From positions 24,434,001-24,498,000 of the forward strand of contig JAFFJZ010000006.1 of the NCBI GenBank assembly GCA_018340375.1: 64,000 nt of DNA, given 5' to 3'. The notes under the pieces were generated by a model. That model was not told where the DNA came from, did no database searches, and saw only the letters and a list, made by a program, of their open reading frames with translations. The stretch is from Gonatopus flavifemur. Taxonomy: Eukaryota; Arthropoda; Insecta; Hymenoptera; Dryinidae. The translations under genes were made by a program, and so were the position numbers. Below, piece by piece: positions 23,601 to 35,300 of the stretch (position 1 is the first letter of the stretch; each line of letters begins with the position of its first letter).

Positions 23601-24046
23601 AACACCTTCCGAATATGTAAAATCAGGTGTTCCCGTTTCCCTGATTTCTTTTAATTCCATCTCAATAATCGCGCATGAGAACACGAATTGAATTCATAAT
23701 CCATCAACATCGAATAAATGAATCGTTAAAAGAAGATTATAATAAGTGTTCTCATATTTTATTCCAAAGGCTCGGAATTCCCGTCTGCCATTTTCTTCTC
23801 GTTTCATCCAACATCATCCGAAGATAATACCGATGTTATATAGAAGAGAATCGATCAATCGCGAAACAACGCGATCAATCTGATCTTACAAGCAACGAAT
23901 AAGAAAAGAAAGAATCGTACCTGAATTTGTGCTCTTTTGACTTCCGTGTAGAGCCAATTGTCGGTGGAAAAGGCAATTGCTAATAAAACTGTAGCAATGA
24001 TACCAGTTATGGTTGCAAGAGATAACGTCACAGCTGAACAGGGCAT
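2580..24046 (-). CDS. Claudin/PMP22-like four-transmembrane protein (seven coding exon positions, one duplicated)
   Basis: Coding exons read 24046-23921, 12339-12216, 7760-7650, 7243-7106, 6289-6192, then either 5106-4941 or 4872-4707, then 2683-2580. All junctions are GT-AG and the phases agree, giving 288 aa. TM1 is about residues 5-27 (TLSLATITGIIATVLLAIAF). The extracellular loop carries a claudin-type signature: W31 (TDNWLY), GLFRICYP and a later C (ETHCMNIDYF). TM2 is SVIALFIVAFLAIFSSFWTG, TM3 is ATAILMLLACLLTAGAMGLW, TM4 is in the duplicated exon, and the cytoplasmic tail is Tyr/Pro/Gly-rich (AYAGYPAPAAYPGPYYHGSQ). The layout resembles claudin, TMEM178 and PMP22 superfamily proteins, which act in septate junctions or as channel partners. 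I cannot name the orthologue. Intron 1 is 11.6 kb. Expression as a two-isoform membrane protein is inferred. Confidence 0.87.
4290..4392. mobile_element. Short inverted-repeat element
   Basis: The left arm (AGCACAACATGCCACTGGGACG, read in part) is matched by the reverse complement of the right arm (AGCACAATGTGTCCCTGGGA). It lies in the claudin-like gene between exon 6b and exon 7. It looks like a small MITE or solo foldback. Confidence 0.5.
4707..4872 (-). CDS. Claudin-like gene, alternative exon 6b (TM4 version B)
   Basis: The acceptor is GCGGATCTAG and the donor is CCTG|GTACAT. It is also 166 nt with the same phases as 6a. It encodes VLKDNSLISYDWSYVVAWVG, an alternative TM4 and RGERMREEAMNMQYLMP. 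Only 68 bases (4873-4940) separate it from 6a. The +4 to +6 bases of both donors are poor matches to consensus, which fits regulated choice. Confidence 0.87.
4941..5106 (-). CDS. Claudin-like gene, alternative exon 6a (TM4 version A)
   Basis: The acceptor is CTGCCCGCAG and the donor is CCAG|GTGACA. It is 166 nt (55 codons plus one base), phase 0 in and phase 1 out. It encodes VLKDYTSKWYDWSFYLAWLG, the TM4 helix and the linker RRERAREQAQNIQYIMP. It is 30/55 identical to 6b with no gap. Joining 6a to 6b, or skipping both, shifts the frame, so exactly one must be used. Confidence 0.88.
6192..6289 (-). CDS. Claudin-like gene, coding exon 5 (TM3 and loop 2)
   Basis: The acceptor is TTGTCCTAG and the donor is AAC|GTGAGT. 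It encodes the second half of TM3 and the short second extracellular loop (VEYYEKEKIVGEEYYQQWSN). It ends exactly in phase 0, so either version of exon 6 can follow. Confidence 0.85.
7106..7243 (-). CDS. Claudin-like gene, coding exon 4 (TM2 and start of TM3)
   Basis: The exon has a TTTTCAG acceptor and a T|GTTAGT donor. It encodes TM2, the turn GCWKRSPGN and the first half of TM3. Phase 1 in and phase 1 out. Confidence 0.84.
7650..7760 (-). CDS. Claudin-like gene, coding exon 3 (extracellular loop)
   Basis: The exon encodes the second half of loop 1 (THCMNIDYFIPDEDNETKGF) and enters TM2 with AMARLHMGRS across the next junction. The acceptor is TTTTTAG and the donor is TTAC|GTACGT. NET is a potential N-glycosylation sequon on the extracellular side. 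Confidence 0.83.
10255..10508. mobile_element. CACNG-end hairpin MITE, copy 1, TA target
   Basis: The ends are CACCGAGAAAAAAAA and the reverse complement of TTTTTCTTAGTG, flanked on both sides by TA. The arms share GGATGATTTA and its complement near the ends and GTCGATTTTAC-type sequence near the centre, so the whole 254 bp folds into one hairpin. Mariner-type elements duplicate TA, hence the family guess. Confidence 0.75.
10525..10741. mobile_element. CACNG-end hairpin MITE, copy 2, TA target
   Basis: The ends CACTGTTAGAAATTTCTG and CAGATATTTCTGACAGTG are flanked by TA. It lies only 16 bases from copy 1. Internally CTGGAAGTTTTTTTCCCAGG pairs with the complement near 10704-10727. Confidence 0.75.
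11380..11653. mobile_element. CACGG-end hairpin MITE, TA target
   Basis: The terminal repeats start CACGGAAAAACTTGGTGATC and end TTTTTTCCGTG, with TA on each side. The arms match over roughly 120 bases (for example ATTTTCGTTGACTA against its complement), making a long hairpin. Confidence 0.78.
12216..12339 (-). CDS. Claudin-like gene, coding exon 2 (extracellular loop)
   Basis: The acceptor is TTTTGTTACAG and the donor is CGG|GTAAGA. It encodes about 41 residues including YYYYTRTQGLFRICYPKER, which matches the GLW...C element of claudin-superfamily loops with Phe for Trp. It enters in phase 0 and leaves in phase 1. Confidence 0.85.
12766..13520. mobile_element. Inverted-repeat element of about 750 bp
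   Basis: The left arm around 12875-12925 (TTGAATGGGACTGTTTCGAA) matches the complement of the right arm around 13380-13425. Outer arms near 12785-12805 and 13485-13510 also pair (ATTCTGAGAATATTCT type). The arms are diverged and the boundaries approximate. Confidence 0.55.
13693..13935. mobile_element. CACNG-end hairpin MITE, copy 3
   Basis: The ends CACTGGAGAAAATATTTATT and TTTTTTTTCAGTG are flanked by TG on both sides instead of TA. ATATTTATTTG and its complement recur along both arms. Confidence 0.65.
15010..15428. mobile_element. CCCTGGTAG-end inverted-repeat element
   Basis: The left end CCCTGGTAGAAATTTGGGGG pairs with the right end CATAATTTCTACTAGGG. Further internal pairing is visible but diverged. 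The same left end recurs at 18759, so it is a repeat family. Confidence 0.5.
16991..17205. mobile_element. CACGG-type hairpin element, right end degraded
   Basis: The left end is TA-CACGGAAAAAAG. A strong stem pairs 17020-17103 with 17123-17205 (for example TTTTTACAAAATATATTGTC against ATAATATATTTTGTAAAAAT). No matching CCGTG-TA right end was found, so the copy looks truncated. The ORF crossing it (16743-17126) is not a gene. Confidence 0.55.
18759..19185. mobile_element. CCCTGGTAG-end element interrupted by a CACGG MITE
   Basis: The left end CCCTGGTAGAAATTTTGG and right end AAATTTCTACTAGAG are complementary. Bases 18868-19092 between them form a separate, better-preserved hairpin element. 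The host element must be the older insertion. Confidence 0.6.
18868..19092. mobile_element. CACGG-end hairpin MITE nested in an older element
   Basis: The arms CACGGAAAAAATAATTTAGC and TAAATTATTTTTTCCGTG are nearly perfect complements, and the match continues through ACGGACAGCCAT and its complement. The flanks are CA on both sides. Confidence 0.75.
21467..21575. repeat. Isolated 109-nt hairpin, microRNA-precursor-like
   Basis: The left arm (CAATTCGATGGCCCCGAGCT and onward to GTAGTAACTCGTTCGA) pairs with the right arm (TTCGAATGAGTTTACTATAG, then AACAGCTCGGGGATATCGAA). The stem is about 42 bp with a few mismatches and a loop of about 20 nt. Length and mismatch pattern suit a microRNA precursor, but a tiny MITE is equally possible. 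No known microRNA seed was recognised. Confidence 0.4.
23921..24046 (-). CDS. Claudin-like gene, coding exon 1 (start and TM1)
   Basis: This exon encodes 42 residues from the ATG at 24046-24044 to AQIQ, ending phase 0 at a CAG|GTACGA donor. It contains the first transmembrane helix and the conserved Trp that begins the first extracellular loop. The start is the first Met before the helix, and MPCSAV is a typical short cytoplasmic N-terminus. Confidence 0.85.
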
Positions 24047-27000
24047 CTTGGTATCCCTCGTACGAGTAGTATCCTTGTGAGAATATCTTTACACTATCGT
24101 TGAACACTCTGCCGCTTGAGAATTCCTGAAGACTTTAATGCCTGGCATTCGTGAAATCCATATGTGTAACGAACGAACACCACCGAACCAATAATACCTC
24201 ACAGCGATAGTTCACAGAATTTGAAAAATATCGTAGTCGTTTGAAAAACAACACTAGAGAAATACCCGTAAAACAATATACCACGAAAACAAAAACAACT
24301 AGTGGAGGATTTTAAATTTCGCGAAAATGACGACGACGAAAAGGAAGACGAAGACGATGGTCTTTTGGCTCGTCCTTCAAGTTGCTGCGCGATTCACCAT
24401 GGAGCACATTACTACCGTTTTCTCTTGTACGATGAACGCACTAACGGCTCCCAACTCGTTTGTTCACGGAGAAAAGCTGCGAGTCTACCAAGAAGAGAAA
24501 AGAGGGAGTTAAGAAAGAACTGAATTCAATGCAGGTGGGGATAGACACGGCCTCGAGCAGCAGGTATATTACCTGTGTTTTACCTCCAGGGGTTCTCCAC
24601 AAGGCCCAAGCGTCTTCTTTTCAACGACACGTTGCTCGATTACCTTGTTTTAATCGATGCTCTTGTATATTTGTCTATACAATCGCTTCGAAGGAGAATA
24701 TTTTCCAGCGGAGTCATGGGAGTTACATTGTTTTCCCGAGCGAATATATCCTACGGTCCGCAGAGATTACAAGATCTTGGGATAGCGTTATAGCGTTAAA
24801 AATACAGTACAGGTGCATTAACCTTTTCTCTTGCATTTGTACTTTGATTTTACTTTTATTTCAACCGTGAACTGAATTTAAATATAATTTGCATCACAAG
24901 CAAAAAATTCGCTTGTGGGAAGAAATAGTGCTTCCAGAGCTCCCTGTGGTCTTTGAGAATTATAAACATTCGATTCTTGTGAAATTCTTTCACATGTTCG
25001 ATGAAAACAAAATAACCATCTCTCATGAGTTACGAAATGATCTTTTTACATGGTTGAAACACAAAGATTGAAACAATTGATCGATGGATTGTAAATCTCT
25101 CTAGATCAGTGTTCAATTGAAATCTATTGAATTTTGTTACCGAAAGCCGATATTCTTCAAAAGTTATCTCATATAGAACCCAGACAGACCTGGTTTGGGT
25201 ATCAATTAACAGTTTTACATTGATTCCGTTGACTTTTGCAATGTTCCAAGCAAGGGTAGCATCCATCGAATATATCCAATAAAATATACGAATGGTGTGA
25301 TACTTACGAAGTGAATGCATAATCCAAATTTTCTCTTTGTACAAGTGTGTACAAATGCATTAATTCACTGATTAAACTACTCCAACTCAGAAGCTAAGCG
25401 TCATTAAAAGTAGTAACGCAAGTCACCTACAACAGGTTTGTGATAAAGTCAGTTTATTTCTAATATAGCGAAAAGGTTAGCATGTAAAACGTAAACCAGT
25501 GAGGAGAAAATTATTCTCTCATTTCTCCATATTTATTCTACATGTCCTGTAAAAAGAATTCACTGTAAAAATTGTAGTATCATAGCTTTGAAATTCCACC
25601 AATGAATGACACTAAAAATACCCTAAGCTTCAATTCTTACTCGGAACTTCTTTGAGAGAACAGAAGCGTAATCGTGCATTGCGTGCATGCATGCATGTAT
25701 TCTAATTCATTTAAATCACGTGTTGATCGATTAAGAAAATCCTGACGATAGTTACATCATAGAATGGTCAAATACTTATAATAACTTGCTGCAATGGCGT
25801 TTAATTGAGCCTTAGATGAAGCTACGTTGACCTAGGGGATTATAGAAGTGTCTTAAAAGATGGAGAGCTCTTGCACAAGCTTCCTTCCATGCACACGTGA
25901 TGTGTTGATTTATGAATCATTATAAGATCAAGAAAAATGACACAGCAGAAGCATGTCCCAAATGAACTTCCGTTATATCAATTTCGAAGGAATTCTCGAG
26001 ATAAAGAAGTAATTCTGAACTGTCATAACGGGGACTCATCCTTCGAAAGATTGATAGCGCTACATCTAAAAGCTAAAGTTTCAAGCACGAGTAGTGGTGG
26101 AGCGATAACAAAAATACAGAACCTGGCATATTTTGCGCATAGATACTGCAAACTGTGAAAGCGTGGATCGAATTACATCAATTTCAACTGTCCGCACAAC
26201 AGCCGAGTAGTACTGTAATTAATAACTGATATCATGAAAGATATCAATCAAATTCCCCCATGAAAGTAGACATTTTTTAATCAGAAACTCGATATGCATT
26301 GAACATATTGATATGATATCTCATACCGGTCATTGAAATCCTTATAAACTCGTGTACTGTTCACGTTCTTGAATTTCTAATAAAAATAAGAATAATGAAA
26401 TGTTGATACAAGAATTTCATGTCGAACTTATACTGTTTGAGATATTCAGGGATAAGTGGGTTGAGGATATTTTCTTGAAATGAGAACAGCTGCAGCTTAG
26501 CTATACGTACCTGCTTTTGAACCGCTCTTTCATCGTCCTTTACCAAACAGTTTTCCCCCCGGTAAGATTCTCATGGTGAAATGAGAGAACCGTACGTGTG
26601 GTACGAACACCGGTGAAAACAGAAGAATTCCTCGCATTCTAATAAGGCTCCACGTTGAATAAGTTATCCACACATTGAAACGTCATAATATTATCCCAAG
26701 TGATCTTCTTTTAGCACCACAACTTATATAGTCGTAGATCTTTGTTTGAGGAATAAATAAGTGTAACACCTGTTACAAGTATTTCACTTATCATATTCCA
26801 AATTCCTTCGTATATCGAGGGCATAACTTGCATTAAACTCGTTCTTGAATTCTTTATGCATCAATCTCTTTCGAATACAAGACTTGGGAATATATTCCAT
26901 AGAACAGGAAGAAGATCAAAGAATAAACAGTTTTTATTAATCAGTGTTGCTATATTTCAGAAATAGGCGTTATACATAGAGAACAGAGCTTGTCGTTACA

Positions 27001-29344
27001 AGTGATGTTATTAAACGAATCGTCGAAAAATAAAAAATTTCAATAGGGCAGTGTTTCTGCAAACTTTGTTCGTATCGTTGGATATTAATTTTGAAAGTGT
27101 ATACAATGTTGATATCATTTCGCATCTGATTTGTCTTGAAATCACATTTTTCGAACTGTTCCTCGAATTCAAAGAATTTTCTCAGGATTAAAATTTTGTA
27201 AAAATTCCAGACACAGCTATAAATATAATAATTAAAGTATAGTGTGGTTATATTATTATTAATATTATTATTATATCTCGTAACGAGTAATGATATTATC
27301 ATAACGGAATAAATTTATTTGAATAATCATTCAATTCTACATATCAGCTATGTATATTTGTTAAAAATTAATAGTACAGTATGTGTTATGTCATCATATA
27401 CAAATCGTTCAAGAGCTGCAAATAGAAATTCATATTAATTACGAGGATTTAGACGATTATCGTAATCTATCTACAAAGGCCCCACGTTAATTGTATTCGT
27501 ACAGAATCCACGGCGGTTTTGCTTTACTTCGTTCGAGAGACAGATGCCATAGTTTGAGGGGAAAGAAAAATAAACGATCGTTTTTTCATAGTACAACAAA
27601 AAATAACCCACATCTCAGTGTTGATGAATAAACCGATTATCAAAGACATAAAATCAATCAATCGCATGTTGAAATTTTCAGAAAACATAATATTCAACAC
27701 CGTAACACGTGGGAGTAGAGAATAAATTTATTACAAAGTAATACACTCTTAAAAAAATTGAAAATTCATTTCTTTTAATTCGTATAAAAATCTTAAGAGA
27801 TACTTGTGACAAGATAAAATATATTTTTTGGATGAAGAAAAATGAAAATGAGATCTAAAAGTGCAATTGAAAAGTGAGATCCGTACTCTCGCATGGAAAA
27901 TCAAACTTTCTTATATGATATGAAGCATTAGATTCGTATAGATCAATATTATAAATAATTTGTAGAATATTCACTTGTTTGATCTAAGTTACAGTCGATA
28001 AATTCCAACGATATTTTGCAAATTTGATATTGAAATGCCATGGAAAAACAAAAACAACAAAAATTCAACTTAGATGAAACAGATGAAGATTCATCAAAGT
28101 ATAGCAAACTGTCCTCCACCAAAATGAGTAGTTAATTGTCCACTAATAAATTACAATTCTAATAAAACTAATATAAAATGCAGTTATTCATCTTCTTGAT
28201 GGATAATTAATGATGGTAATCAATATTTAGTTTGGTCTTGAAAGAAATCCAATTATGAATGCACTGTCGTTTCATTCATCATTAATTATCATTAAAAACG
28301 TAAGGAGATTTGAATGAGCACAAAACTAAGGTTTCGTGTATAGCGAAGAGAAGACTTAACGATTAGACAACATTAATAAAAAATATATTTATATATATAT
28401 TTTTCAACGCATCTCTACGTCATGGCCATCGATATTCGTGTCTGTTTTTCTTTTCCATTCGAATTTTATATACCTAAACGTAATTCTACTTAAGTAGCTA
28501 TTCCTGCTTTTTTTCATTCATTTTCATCATTGTTAGGAGCATTAAAATCTTTTGCAAAAGTAGAAAATCTGCAAAATTCACACTCGAAACGTTCGAAATA
28601 CTGCAGATGGTTTAAGTCGCGTGATTTAATAATGTGATCATTGTGAAAAGATAGATCCTTTAGAAACACAATGTAATACAAGTTCCAGTTTATTTGATAT
28701 ATGTATTTAGAATGTATATGATGATATGGCTGCCATGTTTTACGATTTGTGATGTTTTTCGTTGTTCACATATTTAAGCCTGGTTTCTTTTTTTATATTA
28801 TACAATGATTATCACTTGAAGGTGTAACAATATTATTATTACAGTTAAAACTTGTTTTACATTCAATTCCTAATCAGTATTTCATAAAGAAAAAAAAAAA
28901 GTCGTTCAACCGACGGTGCACTGGATTCGCACTGGATTATGACTGATTAGTTGGATAATAAAAGAAAAACTTCTTGTAAACATCGCCTGTGCAGAAAGAA
29001 ACTCCTGATATCCTTTCTTTTATTCATCGGTTAATTTATATATCATGATTTTAATCGTTCTCACGATATCGTTTGACCATTCGAATCTCTGTAATCTTTG
29101 TAATTAAAAAGTCATGTATAAAATATAAAATCGTCATGAATAAAATATAAATTTCGCTTGATTCTCAGAATCTTATTCTCGTCTTTTGATTAAAAGAAAA
29201 TCTGTGACATAAATTCTAACTATCGCCGTTGTGTACAAGATTTGATAAGATTATTTTATTATTATTAAAAATCCAATGTTTCTTCATTAAGCGATCCGGA
29301 CATTTTAGTCACATTCCATTTCGTTCGTCGTTGAACTAAAGATC
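24047..29344. other. Spacer: claudin-like upstream region and l(2)gl 3' UTR side
   Basis: The start of the claudin-like gene (24046) and the stop of l(2)gl (29345) face this 5.3 kb stretch. It should hold the claudin-like promoter and leader at its low end and the l(2)gl 3' UTR at its high end. It is very AT-rich from 26900 to 29300, with TA and ATT runs at about 27240-27270 and 28380-28405. No coding exon is recognised. ORFs at 24302-24870 (+) overlap each other in three frames and look spurious. Confidence 0.45.
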
Positions 29345-32300
29345 CTAAGAAGAAGGAACCTCTTCTGGTCTAGCTAAAGGAGCTTTCGATTTCTCTGTTG
29401 TTACAGTCGTCATAGTGACTTCCAAATTCGCCAAATCCGCTGCACTAATCTGTAACGTTAAAAAAAATCCACATTTTTGTGATTAGATATCGAATAAATG
29501 GACATTTAGTTTGCTCAAAAATTCGATAAAAAGAATAACAAAGCTCTGATCTACACAAAACTTGTGAATAAAGAGTACAGAAGAGATTATGAGAATACAC
29601 AACATTCCCGGTTGTTTCCAAAGGATTTCACCCAGCAAACGTCCAATTGAAATTACCCTCCGAACGAAGAATATCTCTTCATAAATTATGTTACAAAAAA
29701 TGAATTAGGTGGGTGATTAAATTGTCTTTTTGGGAGATATTTTTCGTTCGGGGGATGCTAAATAGAGAATTAGTAGAAGAGAAAAGACTGTTAAAATGCA
29801 ACACGACAATATGCGAAGCGTTTGAGTATATAGGATTAGTAATAATAATATCGAGGTAACACTTCCGACACCAATTACAAAGAAATAATTCAGCGTCGTT
29901 TGCTGACCTCGACATTCGGGGGGAGCGTGATGGTAGCATGCGTCGTTGTTGTCTCTGTACCGCTGCGTATCTCTCTCTCTACCACGGTGCCTGCGCAATA
30001 ACAAACATACAAAAGGAATGCCACGATGAAAATAATCAAAATAATATATAACAAATGAATCAATTTTCAATTGATACAAAATATAAAACGATGTATTAAT
30101 TCATTCCAATTTGCAAGATTAAACAAAATTTCCGGAAATCAGTTTGCAAATCTTGCAAAGTGAAAATAATCTAACAAAAAACTACGTGTAGCGTATTGTG
30201 AAAAACATATATAAATCAATGATCCTACTCACTGTTGACTTGTTCAGATTCGTTAGCATGATTTGTTTCTACTTCTCCGTTGGCAGTGGTACTGTTGGTG
30301 GATTGTGAAATAGTAGTGGTGGTTTTAACGACTAAGGATTGATTTTGGGTGGATATTTCAGAAGTTCTAGAAGTCACTTCCATTTTGAGACCTGCCAAAC
30401 GGTTTTGAAGTTCTTCAGAGGACGTGGTATTTCTGAAAAGCGAACTGTTACTGGCAAAAAAAAAGAAAATTAATCAGTAAATGAAGAAAACTTTGACCTT
30501 GATAAATATAAAATTCATCTATAAGATCTAATAACATCTACTTCCAAATCTAAATTGACAGTCTTCGAAGCGTCCAAATATTCAATGAGATAAATGAAAA
30601 CTAGCAAAATATGTATACAGATGTCTCTTGCTACTCACAGTAGATGATCTTTCACACTATCGATAGTGATATCCCCGATAGAGCTGAGATCTTGTCGATC
30701 CTCTTCCCCGTTGACGTCTTGAGTGCTGGCAGCTGTTCTCAAAGGTACCTTCGGAGATTCTTCTCCCCCAGCTAAAATACATGATTCCAGAATCGAAACT
30801 AAGGGGCTAATTTTACTATTCAACATTCTTGCAGCTATCTTAGTGGTCGACATTGCAAAAGGATTTTGCAAGGGGCAGCAAAGCACACATATAAATATAT
30901 ATATATATATATATATAGATATATGAATGTGTGTTTGTACACGCATTCACACACGTAAGGGAATAACAATATACGCCAAGCAAGTACGCGCAAATGAAAT
31001 GATGATGACAATAATGACGATGCATGTACATAAAAAATGATAAAGGCATTCGATACATAATCCCGGACGGTACATATGATGTTACTAATGACGTAGAAAA
31101 AAAAAAGAATCAAAAATAAAAGTTGCATATACTTACTCGAATTCACTACCCCATTTTCCGTTATTCTATGTACCGAGGATGGTCTACTACTGTTATCTTG
31201 TCTATTGTCTTGTGTCTCTCCTGTAGTCTCATTTTCACCCTCCGTTGTTGTTTCTTGCTCTTGCGTGGTTTCCACGGTCGAAGTTTCGGGGAAAGATCTC
31301 GCGCTTGGGGGTAAATTTAACGCGCAGTGCGCTTTCGTCACTTTACTAGCGGATAATGAAATTCGTTGTAGTTCGGAACTCGAATGCAAGTACAGAGCTT
31401 CCCCACCTTTCGTGAACGTCAACGACGAGATACCGCTACAAAAAGAAAGATTCAGCATTCTGATGTGTATCGATGATACAACAACTCGGGGTTTGAAAAA
31501 TAGAAATTACTCACTTGATGTCTTCTCTCTTGATCGCCGCTGCATTGAGTTGTCTTCGCAGTTCTGGTATACTCAATACCAGACAGTCTCCAAGATTCGT
31601 CAAACAAAGCAAACAGATTTCTTCGTGTACTCCCGCGGGTTCGACGGGGCATGTGAATTTAGCGAAACCTGTTTTTCTAACGCGAGAACCTTCGTGGGCA
31701 GTGAGTTTGTATTTACAGTAAGGTTTCAGTGATGGAAGATTGAAGATTTTGAATTGTTCCTCGCTGGCGATGATCACTCTGTGGGGTGAAGCCATGTCGG
31801 GACCGGGACTGACGCCTTTTTCAGCTTCGAAGGGTTCCGGCAAAGGAATACTCGAACCATCTAGTATCGTTATAGCTATAACTGGAGCTCGATGTTTCAA
31901 TTGTATTTCTTTTCCCAATGTACAATTCACATCCTCTTCGGTTCTTCTCACCCCCGCTGGAATCGCTAACGTGAAAACGTAAACAGTTCCGTTGTTCGTT
32001 CCCGCCCAAAGAGTAGGTGTCGTATTTTGCACTGAAACGACAAAACAATCATATTGATATCGATTCCGTCTTGTACTTGTATTTCTACGAATAGATAGAT
32101 ACTCACTGCTAATGATATAACTTCTAGCAAAGTATAGACACCGAACCATCGATCCGAGCGCGTCGTCAACAGGTCTTGCCTCTACTTGTCTCTCTACCGG
32201 CTTTATTTCCACAGGTGGGGGTTCAATAGTCGGAGAAGTACCTATAGTCGGACTACGGAATTTAAGCAGATTATTAAAATTCAAGTCAAAAGAAGGGAAA

Positions 32301-35300
32301 AAAATCTGAATGAAAGATTCAAATACTCACGTTTCTTTCTTTTTATCGGGCACTGTGTTTCTCGTTGGACTACCCGCGATGGTTCTTCTTTGCGATCGTC
32401 CTTTTCTTAATCTCCTGAAAGATTCTCTCAAGGATTTTTTGAATGATTTTCTTCTAGAGATAGGGGTATCTCCCGCGCCAGAAAGATCTGGAATAATTCG
32501 TTGATATGATTATACAATGGTATACATGGTTTGATTTAATCGAAAAAAATAATAATCTTACCGTTTGGATTGAGAGTGCATTTAACGCTAACGGGTTTCG
32601 TCCTGACAAAATCGAAAATAGCCAATCCATGGGCTGTACCTGCAGCCAATAGACCCCACTCGCTGTGTATCGCTAAAGCCGTAACGGCAGCCGGAGGATA
32701 AAGTTGAAGGATATTTTTCGGTTGGAAGCCTACAGCGAAAGATATGCTCTCGTTTCTCTCTTCTAAATGATTATGACCTTTCCAAACAAATCCATCACGA
32801 TCGTTAACTATATTCATCGTGACAGATTTGATTTCCTTGTTAACCGCCTCGGAAGATAAAGTAGCTGTAATTACGTGACCCGCTGTTCCAGCGACGACCA
32901 AGGTCGATGAAAAAGGACACAACCAAACTTTTTTCACCGCCAATCTTGGATCATCGGAATAGGGATCGAAAGTTCCAACTTTCCTGAACGGAGGCCATTC
33001 GTCTTCTTCGTCCTCGGGGGCCTGTTCCAGGACATCCAAATGTTCGCCTTTGAACAGTAGAGCTGAATTGTATTTGTACAAAGGTGTCAAGGCAACGTCG
33101 GAAGCATTCCAGAATCTAATCGTCCCATCCTCGTGACCGGTCAATAACAGTTCTTTTTGTTTAGGTTTTCCTGGTTTTTGACACAGTATCGTACCCCCGT
33201 CGATCGGCCATGGTCTGTCCGAATATAAATGTTCCGTTTGTGTTTTCCCAGCTGCCACTATCGCGTCCCATAACTCGTCGGGAACATTGGGCACATGTTG
33301 AGAACACGTAACCTGCACGTGAAGGAGTATCATATTTGTATCACGCAATTGAACTTTGATTGAAAACTAATACAATTCTAGATTCAATCCGATTAGTCAA
33401 CATAGATAAACAGTCAGAGCAAATATCTTTTGTATATCTTTTTAAACGAGGTCAAGTTACATTGTTTCCAACTTCGAAGCCTTGTCGGTATTTCCACATA
33501 CTCAAATGTGATTAACCGCTTTGATTGGAATTCAACCTTGGAAACATTCGGATTTAGAATAAATATGGAAACCTTTCGAAGATTTGTGAATACAAAGGAG
33601 AAATCAAAATTCAACTAACCGCGCTGGCGTGGAGAGATACCAAATACGGTAGAGTCATCATTTTCCAATCTGGACTAGCCAAATCGATAGCCACGAGTTC
33701 CTCCTCGGCTAATACGATCAACGCTTCTGGACCGTCAGGAATTTCTTTCTCGTCCGTTGGTTTGGGGAATACAACGAAGAAATCTATGACTTTAGAGGTG
33801 AAGTCGAATACCACGTGTTTATCTTTTGTCATGACCGTGATGGTATGACGATCCCCGTGACTCGCTCTTTGCATACCACCGGAGAATAAAATCAACTCTC
33901 CATGCCTGTAAAAAACAAGTGATAATAGAACACGTCAATTATGAAACATGCTCTTGACCAAGAAATGGAAAAAAAGTGCACGACAAATGATTTTTTCACC
34001 CTTAGTGTGTGTCTGAGCTGGGATTATTACTTATTCAATTACATGTAATCTTCATTCAATTATCTATGACATCTTATTATAATAAACCCTCTTTTTTCTC
34101 GATCCCAAGTGAAATCTTATAAACAAACAACAAGTTTAGAAATATTGAATTTATGTAATTCTTGTTCTTAGAATAAGGAGAAGAGAATAATTTCTACTCA
34201 CTCTGCGGTGGGGTAAACTGAAATTTTGGTCACAGCTTTGCATGGGAATGGTCCGTAGAGGGTAGTTGGTTCTGGAACGGCATCGCTTCCCGGGCTCCAA
34301 AACGCGTACGAACCGTCATTGTGAGATGAGACGAAACGGTTTTCGGAGACCCAATGGACGGATTCCAACTGTTGCGTGGAGACGAATGTCTGCGCACGCG
34401 AAAACAAACCCATCAGCTGCACGTACACGTTCGCCAAAACCACCGAACACAAACGACAAAATCAATCAGAACAAAATGATCCCCAATATTCGCAAACCGT
34501 TCTTTTAAGCCTGATCGATCTATAATCGCGTTTTGTAATCAAATGAATACCAGTTTGCAGAGTGCAGTACATTTCAACATATAAAGCTGTCAGGTACGCG
34601 ATATGCACATGGAGAAAGAAAATGTGCATGGATTTAAAAAGCAAAAGATACAATTATCGGTATCCAAAATAAGGGAAAAAAAGAGTCTTCAATATGAATT
34701 TAATTTCATTTGATCGTTCTAAAGCAGGCAACCTTGCATTAATACGAATCCTTCAAGTTTTCCCCACGATTATACCTGCTAAAGATGATGATGATGATGA
34801 TAATAATAATAACAATAATAACTGGGTGAACGTGGAGAGTGAAATGAAGCAAACCCTTCCCTCTTGGTTTACAAACTTTTGCGTAGGAACGTTTTATGTA
34901 ATTATTTTTAATAACCAATTATCTATCGATACCAGCCTAGCTTCTTTTAGTTTCATAATTTTCAACCTTTTTTTTGCATTATCGTAATAATATCCCTTGT
35001 TGTGGGAGTAGCGAGAAATTCTCTGTCCCAATGAAACCTCTTCATGACACACACGGAACAAATGAACAATTTCCAATTTTCATGTACACAGAGCATCGTC
35101 ACTCGAAAGCACAAGGAAGCAATAAGATACGAATAAACATGGCTCGAATTAACATATATGCACATAAACTTTTTGTTTCAAACACTCAGATCCGAGGGCG
35201 AATCTAATTATTCGACCTGCATTATAAGCTTTCCTCACGCATCTACTTTCTTTGATTAAGAGAGATAGCATTGTATATGCGGCTGTAGTATCAACAGGGA

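Larger units (their letters stand above)
12340..23920 (-). other. Claudin-like intron 1 (11.6 kb), transposon-rich
   Basis: No coding exon is recognised in this intron. It carries inverted-repeat elements at 12766-13520, 13693-13935, 15010-15428, 16991-17205 and 18759-19185, and short hairpins at 21467-21575 and about 21710-21765. ORFs such as 19328-19771 (-) show no known domain. Long first introns often carry enhancers, but no specific site can be called. Confidence 0.5.

Noticed and set aside
23341..24900. Possible CRISPR array, tRNA or rRNA genes in AT-rich spacers
   Set aside because: No regular direct-repeat spacing and no tRNA arm pattern or conserved rRNA core was seen here or elsewhere in the window.
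30635..31458. Long minus-strand ORF running through exon 12 into intron 12 as one 207-codon protein
   Set aside because: The part after the GTAAGT donor at 31136 is intronic and passes through the (AT)n microsatellite; only 31435-31137 is coding.
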